Assembly (NCBI RefSeq): GCF_036370855.1
Contig: NC_088112.1
Span: forward strand, 14,438,469-14,502,468
Source of the DNA: Dromaius novaehollandiae
Taxonomy: Eukaryota > Chordata > Aves > Casuariiformes > Dromaiidae
DNA length: 64,000 nucleotides
Direction of reading: 5' to 3'
In this document: positions 57,111 to 64,000 of the stretch, piece by piece
Layout of the letters: each line of letters begins with the position of its first letter
Numbering within the stretch: position 1 is the first letter of the stretch
Made by a program: the position numbers and the translations under genes
Notes under the pieces: generated by a model
Seen by the model: the letters and a program-made list of their open reading frames with translations, nothing else
Told to the model about the DNA's origin: nothing
Databases searched by the model: none

Positions 57111-59430
57111 CGCCGCCCCGCCCGGGCTCCCGCCCCGCCGCTCCGCCCCGCCCTCGGCGCGGGGAGGGACCCAGGCGTCCGGGACCCGCCGGGCCCCCCC
57201 CCGCCGCAGCCCGCCGGCACCCGCGGCCCGGCCCCACCGCAGACGGCGGGGCATCGGCGCGGCCCGCGAGGCGGCACCGGGCCGCGGGGCTGCGCGGCGG
57301 CGGCTCCCCCCGGGGGGGGCGGCCGCGGGACCACCCCCGGTGACAGCCACACAACCCCCGGGATGATGTCCACAGCCCCTGGGGGGGGGTGTCAGCCGTA
57401 CCAGCCGCCCCATGGGGCCCCCGGGGGGGGCGGCCACCCTCCTGCCCTCACAGCATGTGACCTGGTCGCCCCTCGAGGTCGCCGGCCCCCCGCGGGGACC
57501 CATCGGCACGCCGCGGGCAGACACGTGCCCTCGCCAGCCCTGCGCAGCCCTGGGGACGGCAAGGGGCATGGGTGGCGCCGGGCGAAGCGGAGGGGCTGTG
57601 TCCCATCCCACGGGGTGGCGGGCGCCCTCGTCACCGGGCCCTGCTCTCCTCCCGGCCATGCAGGGCTGGAGGCCGCTCCGGCGACTCGTCCGCCGTGTCG
57701 TGCGGGGGTGCCGCCACACGCGGCCGCTTCCTCGCCGTGGGCCGCCCACCCGCCGTGGGCCGCCCACCCGCCGTGGCCTCACACTTGGCGTATTGTTCTG
57801 TGCCGGCCTGGCCGGAAAGGCTTCCTCCCTTCCCGGAGAGCAGAGGGCCCAGGAAAGCCAGGCGCCGGCAGCCCATCCCGCCGCCGGCCTCGTCCCCCCG
57901 GCCTGGCGCGCTCGGGCCCTGACTCACCTTGCTGGAAGCTGCCTCCCACGGGAGGCTCTCAGCGCGCGGCCTCGGCAGCCCGGCGCCGTGGGGGCGCCCG
58001 GCCAGCACCCACGGCGGGCAGGAGGCCGTGGCCATGCAGGGGGGCTGGGGCGCTCACTGGGGGCACGGGCACCACAGTCAGGCCGGGGCGCAGGTGGGTG
58101 AACGAGGCGGGGACCGGCTGCCCCCGGTGTGGTGGCGGCCAGGCCTCGGGCCCCGCTGGAGCCAAGCCCGGGGCCGGGAGCTGCCTTCCCCGCGGCGGCG
58201 GCGGGGGGAGCCAGGCGGGGGAGCGCTCCCCGAGCCACATGGTGGGCTGGAGGAGGAGCTGTTGCCCAGGCAACGGCTGAGAGCATCCTTCACCCCTGAA
58301 AATCGTGTGCCGGTGCTGCCTCCACAGCTCCCCACCTTGTGGCCGGGGCACCCAAAGCCTGGGACCCTCGTGCTGAGGCTGAGCCAGCCCGGGCGCCGCA
58401 GCGCCCCTCCTCACCCGCTCGCCGGGGCCTGTGCTGGGCCGTGCACCAGCACCCCTTCACCCCGCGCAGCTCCCACCAGCACCTGGGGGTGCGAACGGCT
58501 CCAGGACAGCGCTTCGCCACACGCAGGCCGTGCTCTGGGCCTCCCTGGCTGTCCTCGTCACTCGGCCCCAGCCACCCCCAGCCTGTCCCGCAGAGCTACT
58601 GGGGCTGGGAGGAGACCAGTAAAGGTGCTGGTGACCCAGGGCCAGGGCCCAGTCCCTGCACCGTGCCAGGCTGCTGCAGTCCAGGCAGTGCTGGAAGGGC
58701 AGCGCGACCAGCCTCGGTGGGCGCGTGGGCTCGGCCCTCCCCAGGCAGTCCCCATCCCCCCGCTGTGCTTTCCTTTTTTCCACGGCTGCAGAAAATTCCT
58801 GGATTTTACCCCAAGATGCCCCCTCCGAGTGTGAGAACTCCTCGGCCCGCTCCCATAGCAACGGTTCCCTAGCTACCGCACCGCACTTGCTATTCTCATC
58901 CCTGTGCAGCTGTGTGCCTGGCCGCCCTGCGCTGCACACGAGGCTGGGGCCGCTGCTGCAGGCACTGCCACCGGCCCCAGCCCCGGCCCCGGCCCCAGCC
59001 GCCCCAGCCCTGTGCGTTGGGCCAAGGAGGCAGCACCCAGTGCCGGCACAAGGCCCGCGCGCAGCTCCTGTCTGTGGCCATGGTGCAGGGGAGCAGGGTG
59101 CAGGGCCTGGGAGAGGGACGGGGCTCTGCGCCTGGCCCCGGAGCATGGCCCGGGGTGTGCAGCACCCAGGAGGGGCCGTGCCAAGGGCCGGTGAGGGAGC
59201 TCAGGGCCGTGCCCGGAGCAGGGGAGCACAGCAGGCATGAGCAGTGCCTGCACACTGGCACCAGGCTCTGTAGCTGTCACTGCCCTGCGCTGGTGCAATC
59301 CACCCAGGGAAGCCACCGAGGGCCACCTTGCTGCAACCGCACCGGGCCAGCACCAGGCGGGGAAAGGGAGCAAGCACAAGGCACCGTGTGCTGCTCACTC
59401 CGTTCACCTCTGCGTGACAGTAACACAAGA
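57111..59430. other. PRR7-GRK6 intergenic DNA
   Basis: No coding gene recognised; the long ORFs are GC artefacts. It holds a three-copy 18 bp repeat GCCGTGGGCCGCCCACCC (about 57736-57780), the RFX palindrome at 58261, and a lower-GC patch at 58765-58900 (TTTTTTCCACGGCTGCAG, CCCATAGCAACGGTTCC) that might be a small regulatory element. Confidence 0.5.
58261..58274. promoter_or_regulatory. Perfect palindromic X-box (RFX site)
   Basis: GTTGCCCAGGCAAC matches the RFX consensus GTTRCC-N2-GGYAAC exactly and is a perfect inverted repeat with a CA spacer. It lies about 1.2 kb upstream of the modelled PRR7 first exon and about 1.2 kb beyond the presumed GRK6 3' end. Confidence 0.45.
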
Positions 59431-61040
59431 CACAGCAAATCTTACACTTAACAAAAGGTTAAAAATTTAAATACTCTCAAACTTTAGTGCAAGGCAAGCA
59501 AATACCACAGGTCCAAGTAGGTGCTCAGCCCACCCATGGGGCCTGGCTCAGAACGAGCACGAGGCAGCGGCGCGCACGCACGCGCAAGCGCGCACGCACG
59601 TGCATGTGTACATACACACAGAACAGACCAGTTATTGCTAGGGACACAGCTGGGACCACGTGTGCACAGGACCAGACAAGCAGAACGGACAGACGGGAGA
59701 TCAGGCCCAAGCGACGCTGCTCCCCAGAGACGTGGGGGGCTCCAGCGCAGGCTCAGGCCCCTCTCCCTTCTGCACCGCCCTACGGCACAAGAGCTGTGCC
59801 GCCGGCAGCCCCTGGGGCCACGTGCTGGAGGCAGCAGGTGGGCTGGTCCTGGCCTTGCTCACCCTTGGTTAGTGGCACACAGCATGGCCACAGAAGGGCA
59901 CGTTTCCTTTACCACAGATTTGCCGCCCAAGAGTGGGGCCCCTTATGTGTCCAAGGTCTGACTGCATGCCCGCTGCATGGACATAACCCATGCCACCGCA
60001 TGGCAGCCACCGAGAGACAGCACGCTGGGCCCAGGGCTTGCCTGCGCCCACCAGCTTCCCACAGCCAGCACAGATGGCTGGTCCAGAGCTGGTGGGGCTG
60101 TGCTGGGGACCTCCCGCACCACGCGGGGCATCAGATCAACCCTTCAGACCCAGTAGCAGTTACCTTCTGTGCAGGTGCTGTGGGAGCAGCTACATCCTGC
60201 TGTGCTGGGGGCAGCCTGCCAACGGTCTGAAGAGAGGGCTGGGATCAGCTCCCGGGAGCTGGCAGCATGTGCAAGACAAGGCAGGAGGAAGCAGGCTCCA
60301 GCAGACAGGGAAGCAGGGATGAAGCAGTGACGCTCTGCTGCCAGGATGCGATGATAGATGCTTTGGCACAGCAGTTTCCTGTGCCTCAAGGCTGAGCAAT
60401 GGACTCCTCTGGAGCCAGGGACGCCTCAGCATGGCCAGAAAGGTCCAGGAAAGATGCTTTAGACACCTCAAGGCACAGAAGGCCTCTGCCCAGGACTCCC
60501 TGGTACAAAGCTGGGACTGTCACTCCCCCCATAGGAGGACATTTGTGCCTGTGACAGGGTGGGGGCAGTGCAGGCCCCCACCTATAGATTAAAAACCAAC
60601 ATGTGATATGTACAGACCAACGTATATAAATATACACCAAACCTGCAGTGCCGCTTCAGCACCGTGGAATGTGTCAACAGAGCTGCTCCAGCCTGGCCCC
60701 TGCCGACATCAGCGCCATCCCTCCCTCCCACCCTCAGCCCAGGAGGGGAGCAGCAGCCAGCGGGCAGCAGCACAATCCCAAGCGGCAGATTCAGGAGCAT
60801 CCAGGTCTGTCTTAGGGATGACAGTTTCCCAATAGTTAGAGGCTCTTCGGCCTGAGGCAGACGGTATGTGCTGCTGCCAGCCCTGAAGCCATCCTCACAG
60901 TCTTCAAATACAGATGTGCAAAGCTGTAAACAAATCCACCGTGTGGAGCCGCTGCTACCTTGTCCTTCAGGCTGGCCTGTTGTTCTGCTGGGCACCCGGA
61001 GAGGCAAGAGGGTCCCAGGGGCTGGAGAACAAGCTGTGCT
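59431..61040 (-). other. GRK6: Presumed GRK6 3' UTR
   Basis: Sequence downstream of the GRK6 stop on the minus strand. It is lower in GC than the rest and free of exons. I find no AATAAA or ATTAAA on the minus strand; an AT-rich patch at 59440-59480 is a candidate 3' end by composition only. A (CGCACG)n / (CATGTGTACATACACAC) alternating purine-pyrimidine run lies at 59568-59620. Confidence 0.5.

Positions 61041-64000
<2,960 letters not shown>

Overview
The window is a 64 kb, very GC-rich, gene-dense piece of a vertebrate genome. The codable exons belong to nine multi-exon protein genes, and splice-site-bounded exons of seven of them join into complete open frames. The organism is almost certainly a bird, probably a GC-rich microchromosome: the drebrin gene encodes a protein extremely close to chicken drebrin as I remember it (including its Ser-rich adult exon), introns are short, minisatellites are abundant, and I recognise no SINE, LINE, DNA transposon or retroviral element. 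It is not identical to chicken (for example drebrin has EDDSDD near residue 40, where I recall EDGSDD).

Layout, left to right: MXD3 (minus, 5' part only, 1-470); a ZFYVE28/LST2-like endosomal FYVE protein (minus, 1766-5614, complete, 560 aa); a 550 bp head-to-head CpG-island promoter; FAM193B (plus, 6164-14822, 960 aa); DDX41 (plus, 15346-21503, 617 aa); DOK3 (plus, 22313-25799, 444 aa); PDLIM7/Enigma (plus, 27787-38640, 483 aa, with an alternative terminal exon giving a LIM-less short form and a possible 21 nt microexon); DBN1/drebrin (plus, 42241-52799, 608 aa embryonic or 654 aa adult form); PRR7 (minus, 53926-55145, 225 aa, tail-to-tail with DBN1); and the C-terminal exons of GRK6 (minus, 61041-64000).

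The order FAM193B-DDX41-DOK3-PDLIM7-DBN1-PRR7-GRK6 is the block known from human 5q35.3, with the same relative orientations. The left flank differs: in human FAM193B is followed by TMED9/B4GALT7, and MXD3 lies beyond GRK6. Here a ZFYVE28-like paralogue and MXD3 sit next to FAM193B.

Functionally the genes are a housekeeping and signalling mix, not an operon-like system: transcriptional repression in proliferating cells (MXD3), endosomal receptor sorting (LST2-like), splicing/innate sensing helicase (DDX41), immune adaptor (DOK3), actin and synapse proteins (PDLIM7, DBN1, PRR7) and a GPCR kinase (GRK6). The unusual material is mostly non-coding: a palindromic CHR/E2F promoter, several minisatellites crowding the introns around the neuronal drebrin exon, a triplicated splice-donor segment in DBN1, an apparent GC-AG intron, 18-20 nt G runs in the PRR7 intron, and AT-rich putative enhancers in an otherwise GC-rich background. 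All exon limits were read by eye from splice consensus, frame continuity and remembered homologues; no alignment was run.
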